DNA of 64,000 nucleotides from UBA11612 sp964475755 (GTDB lineage Bacteria; Pseudomonadota; Alphaproteobacteria; Rhodospirillales; Rhodospirillaceae): positions 1 through 64,000 of the forward strand of contig CAYYXR010000002.1 in the NCBI GenBank assembly GCA_964475755.1, written 5' to 3'. The notes below the pieces were generated by a model that searched no databases, had not been told where the DNA came from, and was given only the letters and a program-made list of their open reading frames with translations. Position numbers and translations under genes: made by a program. This document shows positions 8,587-17,483 of this stretch, one piece after another. Within the stretch, counting starts at the first letter, position 1. Each line of letters begins with the position of its first letter.

Positions 8587-9702
8587 ATGGCACGCACGAC
8601 GGCTTCAAAACGCACGTATAGCCGTATCTCAGCAGACACGCACGTCAACGAACCAGGTGATTTGTGGACAAAACGTCTGCCCAAAAAGTTTCTCGACCGC
8701 GCGCCGGTGATGAAAAGTTTCGATGACGGCGATGCTTGGATCATTGAAGGGATTAAGGACCCCGTGCGGTTCGGCCTCACCTCTTGCGCCGGCGTGGAGC
8801 CGGAGAAGATGAAAGCTTGGGTGCGGTTCGATGAGATCAAGGCGGGCGGTTATGACCCTGCGGCCCGCGTCAAGGAAATGGACCGTGACGGTGTCGACGC
8901 CGAAGCGCTCTATCCAACGCCTGTGCTTCAAATCGCCATGGCTGCACACCAAGAGGAGGAATACCATCTTGCGCTCGTGCGTGCGTACAACGACTGGCTT
9001 TCGGAATACGCCGAATATGCGCCCGAGCGTTTCGCGGGTATGGCCCTGTTGCCCAACCGCGGCGGGGCGAAGAACGCTGTTGCAGAAATCGAGCGGGTCA
9101 TGGACCGCCCGGGCATGCGCGGCGTGGTTATCGGCTGCTATCCCAACGGCACGCTGGCCATTCAGGACGAGGACGACGCGGCCTGGGCGGCGCTTGAGGA
9201 GCGGGGACTGCCGCTCACTATTCACGTGGCGCTGACGCAGACCATTCCGTCCGTCACCAAATCGAAATTGCCCGGATACGGCCGCTTCTTCGATGCGCCG
9301 AACCGTATGATCGAAATGGTGTTCAGCGGCATGTTCGACCGCTACCCGGACCTGGATGTGTTCTTTGCGGAAACCGACGTCGGCTGGCTGCCTTATGTGA
9401 AGGAACAGATCGACAATAACTACAACCGCCTTGAACCTATGATGAAATTCGGTCTGAAGAAAACGCCGCGCGAATACATCGAGCGTCATTTTCACTTCGG
9501 ATATATGACAGATACGTTCGCCATTCAGCACCGTCACTTCATCGGGGCCGAGCGCATTCTGTGGTCCAGCGATTATCCGCACGTCAGTGCCGACTGGCCC
9601 TATTCATGGCGTACCATTCAGTCGTCGTTTTCAGGCGTTCCGCCGCATGAGCGCGAATTGATCCTTCACGGCAACGCGGAGCGTCTCTTCGGGTTCAACT
9701 GA
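8587..9702 (+). CDS. Amidohydrolase 2 family metal-dependent hydrolase
   Basis: TIM-barrel hydrolase or decarboxylase of the amidohydrolase_2 family (PF04909), related to ACMSD and ring-cleavage product hydrolases. The 371 residues show the first metal motif as Asp17-Thr-His19 (ADTHVNEP) and the C-terminal WSSDYPH with Asp329 and His332. A His in LTIHVALTQT fits the barrel histidine position. There is no signal peptide. The start is an ATG after AGGGAGGGAATTTC-like purine-rich sequence, a good ribosome site. It heads a co-directional run with an amidase and an MFS carrier, which suggests hydrolysis of an imported amide or ring-derived compound. The substrate cannot be read from the sequence. 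Confidence 0.88.
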   Translation: MARTTASKRTYSRISADTHVNEPGDLWTKRLPKKFLDRAPVMKSFDDGDAWIIEGIKDPVRFGLTSCAGVEPEKMKAWVRFDEIKAGGYDPAARVKEMDRDGVDAEALYPTPVLQIAMAAHQEEEYHLALVRAYNDWLSEYAEYAPERFAGMALLPNRGGAKNAVAEIERVMDRPGMRGVVIGCYPNGTLAIQDEDDAAWAALEERGLPLTIHVALTQTIPSVTKSKLPGYGRFFDAPNRMIEMVFSGMFDRYPDLDVFFAETDVGWLPYVKEQIDNNYNRLEPMMKFGLKKTPREYIERHFHFGYMTDTFAIQHRHFIGAERILWSSDYPHVSADWPYSWRTIQSSFSGVPPHERELILHGNAERLFGFN

Positions 9703-9741
9703 TCAGGATATGCGCATTTGTCGGCGGGTTTTGGGGGGAAC

Positions 9742-11196
9742 ATGAACCTGGCGGAATACAGCAGCTACGACGGGTTAGGGCTGGCGAAGCTCGTCCAGGA
9801 TAGGCAAGTCTCGCCCAAGGAACTGGCGCAGACCGCGTTTGATGCCATCGAAAAACTCAACCCAAAGCTCAATGCGGTTCCGGAGATTTACCGGGAGCAA
9901 ATCGAAGATCTGGACCAAAATGCGTTGCCACCCGGTCCGTTTCGCGGCGTGCCGTTTATCGTCAAGCGCATCGGCATCACCGAAGAGGGCCGCCGCCCGA
10001 GCGATCTTGGAACGCTTTGGCTGCAAGAAGCGGAGCTGCCGCTATGCAAATACGACAGCTACGTCGTGAGCGCATTCAAGCGTGCGGGTCTGAACATCAT
10101 CGGCCGCAGCATCATGCCGCAGCTCGCGTATACGATCACGGTTGAGTCCTCGCACCAGGGCGTGACACACAATCCCTGGCACCCCGACATCGTCGCAGGC
10201 GGGTCCAGTACCGGCGCGGCGGTTTGTGTCGCTGCAGGCATACTTCCCATGGCACACGCCAGCGACGGCGCAGGCTCGACGCGCTTTCCGGCCAGCGTGA
10301 ACGGGGTTGTCGGCTTCAAACCGTCCAGGGGACGCGTCAGCGTCGGCCCCGATGCCTCCGATATCAGCAGTTTGAAAAGCTCACATCTCGCGGTGACGCG
10401 GACCGTCCGCGACACGGCGGCGATGTTGGATGCGCTCCACGGCGGCCTGCCGGGTGAATCGTTTATTTATCCGAAACCCGAACGTCCATTCCTGCTCGAA
10501 GCGGGCGCGCCGCCGCGCAAATTGCGCGTCGCGCTGTCCAATATGAAATGGCACACCTGCGATTTGCATCCAGAAGTAAAGTCGCAGATCGAAAACGTCG
10601 CCAAGGTGCTGGAAAATCTTGGACATGTTGTCACCGAGGACAAACCCGATATCGATTTCGGGGCGTACCGCAACATGTATCGCAGCGTTTATTACATGGA
10701 CGGCGCGGTTGCCATCCACGGTGCGGAACAAATGCTCGGCGCAAAGGTGAATTTGGACAAACTGCAACCGCTCCTGCGCAAAATTCTCGCCCAATTCGGT
10801 GAATTCAATATCTATGACTACGCCGCCGCGATTTCGGCGACCAACGGACTGGCCCGCAAAATGGGACAGTTCTTCGAAAAATACGATGTGCTGCTCACCC
10901 CTGCATTGACCGAGCCGGTGCCGAAGCTCGGTGAGTATTCCATGGACTCGGATATCGGCAGCGACGAGTTCCTCTATAAGCTGCTCGGCTGCAACCAACA
11001 CCTGCCGCTCGCTAACCTTACCGGCATTCCGGCGATCTCGTTGCCGATCTGCGAGACGTCCGGCGGCATTCCCCTCGGTGCACATTTCTTCGCGCCCATG
11101 GGCGAAGATGCCAGCCTCATCAGGCTGGCCGCGCAACTTGAAGAAGTCATGCCGTGGCGGGACCGCAAGCCTGCGGTGCATGTGAGCCAACCATGA
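9742..11196 (+). CDS. Amidase signature family hydrolase
   Basis: Serine amidase of the amidase-signature family, hydrolysing a carboxamide to acid plus amine. The Ser-cisSer-Lys triad is intact by spacing: Lys75 in FIVKRIG, cis-Ser155 in AGGSSTGAAV and nucleophile Ser179 in DGAGSTRFP. The 24-residue gap between the serines equals that of fatty acid amide hydrolase. Length is 484 residues from the ATG at 9742, which has a GGGGGGAA ribosome site; the reading frame also extends to 9718. Its stop overlaps the start of the MFS gene by four bases (ATGA), so the two are translationally coupled and the carrier probably moves its substrate or product. It could also be an arylamidase or an allophanate-type enzyme. 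Confidence 0.9.
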   Translation: MNLAEYSSYDGLGLAKLVQDRQVSPKELAQTAFDAIEKLNPKLNAVPEIYREQIEDLDQNALPPGPFRGVPFIVKRIGITEEGRRPSDLGTLWLQEAELPLCKYDSYVVSAFKRAGLNIIGRSIMPQLAYTITVESSHQGVTHNPWHPDIVAGGSSTGAAVCVAAGILPMAHASDGAGSTRFPASVNGVVGFKPSRGRVSVGPDASDISSLKSSHLAVTRTVRDTAAMLDALHGGLPGESFIYPKPERPFLLEAGAPPRKLRVALSNMKWHTCDLHPEVKSQIENVAKVLENLGHVVTEDKPDIDFGAYRNMYRSVYYMDGAVAIHGAEQMLGAKVNLDKLQPLLRKILAQFGEFNIYDYAAAISATNGLARKMGQFFEKYDVLLTPALTEPVPKLGEYSMDSDIGSDEFLYKLLGCNQHLPLANLTGIPAISLPICETSGGIPLGAHFFAPMGEDASLIRLAAQLEEVMPWRDRKPAVHVSQP

Positions 11197-12401
11197 ACCA
11201 GCAAGCAGCCACAAGCGCAGGACTGCCCGCGTCCAGATGGACGAACACGCGGCTTATCTTCGGGTCCGTCGTCCTTCTGACCGCGACGGGTTTCAACTCC
11301 CTATTGGCGACTGCGCTGACGCCGGTCTTGTCCACCATCGGCGAGCACTTCGGCGGCGGTACGATCGGCGCGCTCACCGCCCAGAACATCGTTACCATGG
11401 CGGCCATCGGCATCATGATCGGCGGTCCGCTCTTGGGCGTCCTGACTCGCTGGATCAATGTTCGGCATATGCTGATGCTCGCGTTTCTTGTGTACGCCGT
11501 AGGCGGGTCGGCGGGCATGTATCTCGACAGTGCACCGGCCATATTTGCTGCGCGTTTGTTGCAGGGTATCGGGGCGGCCGGCATCGGCATTACCACGACA
11601 GCGTTGATCGGCGAGAAGTTTCAAGGCAACGACCGCGCCAAATTCCTGGGATACCGCGATGCTTTTGTTGCGCTGTTCGGTTTTATTGCGCTGAACGGGT
11701 CGGGCATGCTTGCCGAAGCGGCGGGTTGGCGCGCGAATTTCGGGCTTTATCTCTTGGCGCTGCCTATGCTCGGCATTCTCATGCTTGCGATCATTCCGGA
11801 GCCGGAGAAAGGCATTTCCCGGGATGCGCCCGATGCGCCCAAGTTCTCAGTCCTTCGTCTATGGCCCACATATCTGATGATCCTGGCCTGCAACGTCGCG
11901 GGCTACATGTTGTATCTCAATCTCTCCTTCTTGCTGGCGGGCGACGACGTAACCAGCCCCGCTGTTCAAGGGCGTATCTTTGCCGCCAGTACGGTCATGC
12001 ATTTTGTCGGCGGCATGCTGTACGGGCGCATCGTCGCCAAGATCGGCGCACGCTGGATGTTCACCGCCATTTTGTGCGGCATGGCTCTGAGCGATTTCGT
12101 CATTGGCTTTGCGCCCAACACCTTTTGGATCGTGATTGGAACCGGGCTCGCCGGGCTCTCCGGCGGAAATCTGTTGGTCTATTTCAGCGGCCTGTTGCTC
12201 GGAAAAGTCCCGACGGAAAATCGGCCCCAAGCGATTGGTGTCATGTATATGTCCATGTATGTCGGCCAGTTCCTGAATCCGTTTGTCGCAACGCCGTTAC
12301 GCGCGCTGGTCGGCAATCATAACGCGTTTTTGGTTGTCGGCGCGGCGTTGCTCACGTTTGCAGTCATTCAGTTTCGCGTGCGCGACGCAAAGCAGGATTA
12401 G
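11193..12401 (+). CDS. Major facilitator superfamily transporter
   Basis: Inner-membrane secondary carrier of 402 residues with about twelve hydrophobic segments and a central hydrophilic loop (around PEPEKGISRDAPDAPKF). The N-terminal half has the MFS-like loop LTRWINVRHML between helices 2 and 3. The family layout resembles CynX/NimT or drug:proton antiporters, but no specific substrate motif is recognised. It is translated from an ATG overlapping the amidase stop, so it most likely imports the amide or exports a product of that enzyme. Confidence 0.85.
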   Translation: MNQQAATSAGLPASRWTNTRLIFGSVVLLTATGFNSLLATALTPVLSTIGEHFGGGTIGALTAQNIVTMAAIGIMIGGPLLGVLTRWINVRHMLMLAFLVYAVGGSAGMYLDSAPAIFAARLLQGIGAAGIGITTTALIGEKFQGNDRAKFLGYRDAFVALFGFIALNGSGMLAEAAGWRANFGLYLLALPMLGILMLAIIPEPEKGISRDAPDAPKFSVLRLWPTYLMILACNVAGYMLYLNLSFLLAGDDVTSPAVQGRIFAASTVMHFVGGMLYGRIVAKIGARWMFTAILCGMALSDFVIGFAPNTFWIVIGTGLAGLSGGNLLVYFSGLLLGKVPTENRPQAIGVMYMSMYVGQFLNPFVATPLRALVGNHNAFLVVGAALLTFAVIQFRVRDAKQD

Positions 12402-12410
12402 GAATTACCC

Positions 12411-13334
12411 ATGAGCCGTTTGCCCGTCAGTTTGGAGCCTTCGACATTCGTCATCAGCATTACGCCCTTCGATGCCGACGGCAATGTCGATGAGGCGGCC
12501 TTTCGCGGCCATTTGCGTCGGCTCGCGGCATCGGGCATCGGCGTTTATGTGGGCGGCAGCGGCAGCGGCGAGGGGTACACCCTTTCGCCTAGCGAAATGG
12601 AACTGGTGCTCAATGTCGCGGTCGAGGAATTGAAAGGCAAGGTGCCTGTGCGGGCCATGGGCGTGGAGCCGCGCACTGCCAAGCAGATGGTCGATTTCCT
12701 GAGGCTGGCGAAGTCGGCGGATGTGGATGCCGCGCAAATCTATTCATTGGATGTCGGCCACGGCGCGGCGCCCCAGGATGAGGAAATCGCGGCTTACTTT
12801 ACGGACGTACTCGAAGGCTCCGATGTTCCAGTGGTTCTGTCCACTCATCAGTCTGTCGGCTACAAGATGTCCATCCCCTATATGGCGCAAATCGTCGAGA
12901 GCTATCCTCATATCGTTGGAGTCAATGTCACACATCAGGACTTGGGCTACGTGTCCCAGGCTGTCGATGCGGTGGCGAAAACTGTGCCGGTTCATGTCGG
13001 CGGGCCCATGCAGGGGCTGACCATACTTGCCCTTGGCGGACACGGGTATTTGTCGTCCGACGGCAATGTCGCGCCGCGCCTGTGTGTCTCGGTGATCGAG
13101 CACTACAAAGCGGGGAATACCACGGCAATGATGGACGCCTTCGGGCGCTTGATAAAATTGTTCGGCACGCTGCTCGGCAATGGCGGCATCCGCGTGACCA
13201 AGGCGGCCCTGAACCGCCTCGGGCTCCCTGGCGGCTATCCGCGCCGCCCGCGTTTGCCGGTAGAAGACGCGCGCCTCAACAAAGTCCTTCAAGTCATCGA
13301 GGAACTTGATATCGCGTCCATCGAGAAATGGTGA
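12411..13334 (+). CDS. DapA-fold (dihydrodipicolinate synthase family) protein lacking the Schiff-base lysine
   Basis: The 307 residues follow the DHDPS/N-acetylneuraminate lyase family through the barrel: FVISITPFDADGNVDEAAFR at the start, a GSGSGEGYTLSPSE equivalent of the GTTGE loop, and QVDAVAK-VPVHVGG later. Two defining residues are gone. Where DapA has YNVP the sequence is Ser144-Thr-His-Gln, and 28 residues on, the usual spacing, the Schiff-base Lys is Asn172 (IVGVNVTHQD). A canonical aldolase or lyase mechanism is therefore unlikely. It may have a different chemistry (metal- or His-based) or act as a binding protein. It sits 9 bp after the MFS gene and 42 bp before the aminotransferase, in one run with both. 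Confidence 0.82.
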   Translation: MSRLPVSLEPSTFVISITPFDADGNVDEAAFRGHLRRLAASGIGVYVGGSGSGEGYTLSPSEMELVLNVAVEELKGKVPVRAMGVEPRTAKQMVDFLRLAKSADVDAAQIYSLDVGHGAAPQDEEIAAYFTDVLEGSDVPVVLSTHQSVGYKMSIPYMAQIVESYPHIVGVNVTHQDLGYVSQAVDAVAKTVPVHVGGPMQGLTILALGGHGYLSSDGNVAPRLCVSVIEHYKAGNTTAMMDAFGRLIKLFGTLLGNGGIRVTKAALNRLGLPGGYPRRPRLPVEDARLNKVLQVIEELDIASIEKW

Positions 13335-13344
13335 CCTAGCCTCG

Positions 13345-13356
13345 TTGGCATGCCAA
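13345..13356. promoter_or_regulatory. 12-bp perfect palindrome between DapA-like gene and aminotransferase
   Basis: TTGGCATGCCAA is a perfect palindrome placed 11 bp after the DapA-like stop and about 20 bp before the aminotransferase start. The position suits an operator or an internal promoter control site. There is no other support for this. Confidence 0.3.
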
Positions 13357-13375
13357 GGTAACGCCTGACCTGGAC

Positions 13376-14719
13376 ATGGAGAGGGCATCGTCCGGCCCAG
13401 AGTTTCACATGGACCCACATCAGGATCTTGGCGCCTTCTGGATGCCGTTCACCGACAATCGCGGTTTTAAGGTGCATCCGCGTCTGCTCGCCTCTGCCAA
13501 GAACATGCATTACTTCACGCCGGACGGCCGCAAGATTCTCGACGGCACGTCGGGCATGTGGTGTGTAAACGCTGGTCATGGCCGCGAACCTATCACCAAA
13601 GCCATCCAGCACTGCGCGGAGACGTTGGATTTTGCGCCCACGTTTCAACTCGGTCATCCCTTGGCCTTTCAGTTTGCCAACAAGCTTGCCGATATGCTGC
13701 CCGAAGGGATGGACCGGATTTTCTTCGCCAACTCAGGATCGGAAGCCGTGGACTCAGCGCTCAAGATCGCGCTGGCGTACCACAAGTCCAATGGCCAGCC
13801 GGAACGGGTGCGCCTCATCGGCCGCGAGCGCGGCTATCACGGGGTTAATTTCGGCGGCATTTCGGTCGGTGGGATCCCCAACAACCGGCGCGCCTACGAG
13901 CCGCTCCTGCCGACCGTTGACCACATCCGAAGCACCTACGATCCGGATGTTGCATATTCGCGCGGTCAGCCGCCGCAAAACAATGCCTTTGCCGATGATC
14001 TCGAGCGCGTTATTGCCGAGCGCGGCGCGGAGACCATCGCCGCGGTGATTATCGAACCTGTCGCGGGGTCCGCGGGCGTTCTGGTGTCGCCTAAAGGGTA
14101 TCTCGAGAAAATCCGTGCGGTCACTGAAAGGCACGGCATTCTGCTGATATTCGACGAAGTGATTACCGGCGTGGGCCGTCTTGGCGCGCTTACCGGTGCG
14201 CAAGCCCTCGGCGTGACCCCGGACCTCATCACCCTCGCCAAGGGCATTACCAACGGCGCGGTGCCCATGGGCGCGGTCGCGTCCAAACGATCCATCTACG
14301 AAACTGTTACGGCAGCCGCGCAGTCCGGCATCGAGTTTTTTCACGGTCACACCTACTCGGGTCATCCTTTGGCCGCGGCGGCTGGTCTTGCGTCCATGCA
14401 GGTGTATGAGGACGAAGGCCTATTCGCCCGCGCGACTTCCCTGGCGCCCAAGTGGGAAGAGGCTGTCCACAGCCTGAAGGGCGCGCCTCACGTTGTGGAT
14501 ATCAGAAATCTCGGCCTTATGGCGGCCATCGAGCTGGCGCCGCGCGAAAATGCACCTGGCGCGCGCGCCCGCGACGTATTCCACACCTGCTTCGATGAAG
14601 GGCTGCTGGTGCGGGTGACCGGCGAAATCATCGCATTATCGCCGCCGCTTATTGTCAGCGAACATGAAATCGAGGAAATTGTCTCGCGCATCGGCGATGT
14701 GCTGAAGCGCGTGACTTAA
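13376..14719 (+). CDS. Class III PLP-dependent aminotransferase, omega-amino acid:pyruvate type
   Basis: PLP enzyme of the class III (omega) family, closest in pattern to beta-alanine/omega-amino acid:pyruvate transaminases, moving an amino group from a terminal amine to pyruvate. Landmarks are AFWMPFTDNRGFK near the N-terminus, FFANSGSEAVDSALK (cofactor phosphate), GYHGVNFGG, IFDEVITGVGRLG (Asp contacting the PLP ring nitrogen) and ITLAKGITNG with PLP Lys289. Length is 447 residues. Two starts are possible, ATG 13376 or ATG 13409, and neither has a strong ribosome site. With the upstream amidase it could process the amine released from an amide. Confidence 0.9.
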   Translation: MERASSGPEFHMDPHQDLGAFWMPFTDNRGFKVHPRLLASAKNMHYFTPDGRKILDGTSGMWCVNAGHGREPITKAIQHCAETLDFAPTFQLGHPLAFQFANKLADMLPEGMDRIFFANSGSEAVDSALKIALAYHKSNGQPERVRLIGRERGYHGVNFGGISVGGIPNNRRAYEPLLPTVDHIRSTYDPDVAYSRGQPPQNNAFADDLERVIAERGAETIAAVIIEPVAGSAGVLVSPKGYLEKIRAVTERHGILLIFDEVITGVGRLGALTGAQALGVTPDLITLAKGITNGAVPMGAVASKRSIYETVTAAAQSGIEFFHGHTYSGHPLAAAAGLASMQVYEDEGLFARATSLAPKWEEAVHSLKGAPHVVDIRNLGLMAAIELAPRENAPGARARDVFHTCFDEGLLVRVTGEIIALSPPLIVSEHEIEEIVSRIGDVLKRVT

Positions 14720-14750
14720 ACCTTTCGATCACACTTTCCAGCGTGAAAAA

Positions 14751-15236
14751 ATGAATACAACGCCACAGTTCCAATACGGGCTCGCCGACCGGGCCGATTT
14801 TGCATCTAAACCCGGTATTGAGGTTTTAAAAGCCATCATCAGCGGCGAGTTTCCACAACCGCCCATCGCCCAAGCCCTCACGTTCTGGCTCGTGGAAGTG
14901 GGCGAGGGGTTCGCGGCCTTTGAAGGGCAGTCCGGTTACCACCTCCTCAATCCATCGGGCGGTGTGCACGGCGGATGGGGCCTGACCCTGATCGACAGCG
15001 CCACCGGCTGCGCGGCCTTCTCGCTGCTGCCCGCCGGCGTGGGTTTTACGACGGTGGAAACCAAAGCCAACTTTACGCGCCCCATCACGCAGGACACGGG
15101 CCTCGTGCGGTGCGAGGGCAAGGTCATCAATCAGGGCCGGCGCATTATCACCACTGAGTCCACCATTACGTCTGCTGAAGGAAAGCTCCTCGCTCACGGC
15201 ACATCGACGATTATGGTTTTAGAGTCCGGTAAATAA
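14751..15236 (+). CDS. PaaI-type hotdog-fold thioesterase
   Basis: Acyl-CoA thioesterase family protein of 161 residues. The central hotdog signature is present: PSGGVHGGWGLTLIDSATG with His73, the GG turn and Asp82 on the central helix, followed by TVETKANFTRPI and GKVINQGRRIITTES strands. The family hydrolyses aryl- or acyl-CoA esters that stall in catabolic pathways. It is the last gene of the plus-strand run. The next gene converges on it with one base between stops. Confidence 0.87.
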   Translation: MNTTPQFQYGLADRADFASKPGIEVLKAIISGEFPQPPIAQALTFWLVEVGEGFAAFEGQSGYHLLNPSGGVHGGWGLTLIDSATGCAAFSLLPAGVGFTTVETKANFTRPITQDTGLVRCEGKVINQGRRIITTESTITSAEGKLLAHGTSTIMVLESGK

Positions 15237-15237
15237 A

Positions 15238-15774
15238 CTACTGCGGCGGATCGGCCGAGGGGACGCCTGCGCCGATATCAATCCATATGCGGCCGGCGCG
15301 CCGCACCGATGTCGTGTCGAGCGCATCTCCATCCGGCGGCGGAACCATGCTCATATAAAGCGCGATCCTGTCGGGTTTTTGCGGGTCGTTCGCGACAGGC
15401 AGCATAACCACATCAACCTTCAAGGAAACGCCTCTGCCGGAATCGACTTGCGCCAAACTGGATGACCCGCACGGAACGGATCTTAGGACATCGAATAGTT
15501 TTGCCAGCCCCTCCATAAAGGCGGCCGGCATCACTTCGGTCATGTTTTTGTCGGTTTTGTCGATCCCCCACAGAGTCACGATGCCGGTGCCGACAAAGCG
15601 CACGACGTAACCCGTGCCCGGGTTATGTTCGAGTATCACTGTTTGGGGAATGAGTTTTGAATCCAGGCCGTCAAACAGGTCCCGATAATGCGGCATGATA
15701 TTTTTGCCGCGCAGGTGTACCCAGGCGTTCCAGAAAGCTTTTGCACCTTCGGTGGAAAAAATGTCTGAGACCAT
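15238..15774 (-). CDS. PAS_5-like sensory domain protein
   Basis: A 178-residue protein resembling the PAS_5 family (formerly a DUF) common in alphaproteobacteria. It has an N-terminal helical part with WNAWVHLRGKNIMPHYRDL, a PAS-like core with YVVRFVGTGIVTLWGIDKTD, and strands ending ALYMSMVPPPDG. No output domain such as a kinase, GGDEF or HTH is present, and there is no signal peptide. The role is presumably ligand or signal sensing, but the partner is unknown. It is transcribed away from the DUF1552 gene region. Confidence 0.7.
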   Translation of the reverse strand: MVSDIFSTEGAKAFWNAWVHLRGKNIMPHYRDLFDGLDSKLIPQTVILEHNPGTGYVVRFVGTGIVTLWGIDKTDKNMTEVMPAAFMEGLAKLFDVLRSVPCGSSSLAQVDSGRGVSLKVDVVMLPVANDPQKPDRIALYMSMVPPPDGDALDTTSVRRAGRIWIDIGAGVPSADPPQ

Positions 15775-15898
15775 TTGCCTCCCTCAGGCGATTCAGGGCT
15801 CAATAAACGGACACGTCCTTCATCATATTATGACACAATGAAAAAGTTCGTCGGATTAATTAAGGACGCGGTAAGCCAGGGTCAAATTACGCAATGCG

Positions 15899-15929
15899 AA
15901 AAAAAGAGGGGCTCGTTCACGAGCCCCTC
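15899..15929 (-). terminator. Rho-independent terminator for the DUF1552 gene
   Basis: A perfect 10-bp inverted repeat (GAGGGGCTCG, loop TTCA, CGAGCCCCTC) is followed on the minus strand by seven U residues. It lies 40 bp downstream of the DUF1552 stop at 15969, so it ends that transcript before the PAS_5 gene. Confidence 0.88.
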
Positions 15930-15968
15930 CCAAATTTTCTGTGCCACTTTAATTTGGTCGCTGCTTGT

Positions 15969-17309
15969 CTAGGCCAAAACTTCGGTGATCGTGCGCGAGG
16001 TGTTGTTGGACTCCGTGCCCCATTCGCTGATGGGCAGGCCCATGGCCTGTTGCACGGTCAGGCCCACGCGGCTGGTGGTATCACCGTTGCAAGCGACGTG
16101 AATGCCGGTCTTCATGCGGCCGTTGGCACCGCCGAAGGTGAACATCGGGATGTTTTCCAGAGAGTGGAACTTCGCAAAGCCGGTATCGGTGCCGAACATG
16201 ATGACAATGCGGTCGAGCAGAGTCTTGTCGCCTTCGCGCACGCTGTCCAGCGCCAGCAACAGGTCGTTAAGCGCGGCCATGCTCTTGTCCATGAACCAGC
16301 CCACTTGCTTCTGATAACCGATGGCCGGGTCCACGGGTTCTTCGTGGGTGTGAATGTGGAAGGTCACCGGGCTGGCCGCGACGCGCATGTTGCCGATAGC
16401 GGAATCCAGAACCACGTTGATTACGCGGGTCTGGCCGCAGGCCAGGGCGTGGGCAAGCAGGCGCGAGAAAATCTTGTGGGTTTCCACAACGTTCTCAACC
16501 ACGTGATCGATGGGGCCTTCGTCTTCTGCGCCCGGAATGTTGCATGAGGGCATCGGGGCTGGGCGCTGAAGCTGCAACGCCATTTGCTCTTCCATTTCAC
16601 GCAGTGCGGTGAAGTATTCGTCCAAACGCGCACGGTCCGACGTGCCGAGTTCTTTCATGAGCGAAGCGCGTTCTTCGCCGAAAGCCGACAGCACGCTCTT
16701 GCGGGCCATGAACTTCGGATCGGGCGTGAACTCCGCGGCATTCGGATCCTGGAATTCGGGTCCGAAAATGGTTTGGTACAAAGCCGCAGGCGAAGGCTCG
16801 GACGGATTAAAGGCGCTGGCGCTGCGACGGCTGTAGCCGGCGCGCTCGCCCACACAGTTCACCTGGATTGAGCGGAAGCGAGATTGTGTGCCGATCTGAT
16901 CGGAGATCAGCGTATCGATGCTGGGGAAGGCGTCGGGCGCATTAGGAATACCGCCGCCCATGATGGCGATGGCGCCCGTTTCGTGCACTTCCGGCGGATG
17001 ACCGTCCAGGAACACGCGCATACCGCTATATACGTTCATCTGATCGCGGAACTGGGCGAGGGGCTTGAGTTGGTGCGTGACTTCATAGCCGGCGCCGACA
17101 GTCTGCGGTTCCCAGAAACCAGGGTTCAAACCCAGGCCGTTAAACCACGTGCCGAAGCACGACGGCAGTTCCTTGCCGGTTGCGGCTAAGGCGGTCCCGT
17201 TCTCGTTCAAAAAGCAATCGAGGAACGGCAGACCCAGTGTGACGGCTGCGCCGCCCATCGTGCTCTTCAACACCTGCCGGCGGCTCGCCAGCCTTGCCAC
17301 TGCGCTCAT
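15969..17309 (-). CDS. Second DUF1552 protein with Tat signal
   Basis: Paralogue of the protein at 4827-6176, 446 residues, with the same opening (MSAV..LA.RR..L, then GLPFLDCFLNENGTALAA) and the same CFGTWF-GLNPG-WEP block. The twin-arginine signal is ASRRQVLKSTMGG. The shared histidine segment is present as FHIHTHEEPVD. The start is the ATG at 17309, with AGGGAG about 8 bp upstream; the frame stays open further, antisense to the SDR gene, but that is not coding. Unlike its paralogue it has no DUF1592-type gene beside it. It may form an alternative complex with the operon-encoded lipoprotein, or work alone. It ends at a clear terminator. Confidence 0.92.
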   Translation of the reverse strand: MSAVARLASRRQVLKSTMGGAAVTLGLPFLDCFLNENGTALAATGKELPSCFGTWFNGLGLNPGFWEPQTVGAGYEVTHQLKPLAQFRDQMNVYSGMRVFLDGHPPEVHETGAIAIMGGGIPNAPDAFPSIDTLISDQIGTQSRFRSIQVNCVGERAGYSRRSASAFNPSEPSPAALYQTIFGPEFQDPNAAEFTPDPKFMARKSVLSAFGEERASLMKELGTSDRARLDEYFTALREMEEQMALQLQRPAPMPSCNIPGAEDEGPIDHVVENVVETHKIFSRLLAHALACGQTRVINVVLDSAIGNMRVAASPVTFHIHTHEEPVDPAIGYQKQVGWFMDKSMAALNDLLLALDSVREGDKTLLDRIVIMFGTDTGFAKFHSLENIPMFTFGGANGRMKTGIHVACNGDTTSRVGLTVQQAMGLPISEWGTESNNTSRTITEVLA

Positions 17310-17351
17310 ATCCACATCTCCCTGGAAACGCATAAATATGCCGTCATTGTA

Positions 17352-17382
17352 CGGATTTGCGGGAGAAAAGGTAGCAAATCCG
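17352..17382. promoter_or_regulatory. Inverted repeat in the divergent DUF1552/SDR promoter region
   Basis: CGGATTTGC (17352-17360) and GCAAATCCG (17374-17382) form perfect 9-bp arms with a 13-bp spacer. The right arm also overlaps the palindrome AATCCGGATT (17377-17386). The repeat lies in the 174-bp gap between two divergent genes, where a shared operator would be expected. Confidence 0.45.
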
Positions 17383-17483
17383 GATTGGATTCTAGCTGTC
17401 CAACAGGCGCAAACCGGCCTTTCTCTTGCCCGCTTGGCACCGCTCGCGCATTGTGAGGGCGGATAGTGAGGGGAGAGTCTAAA

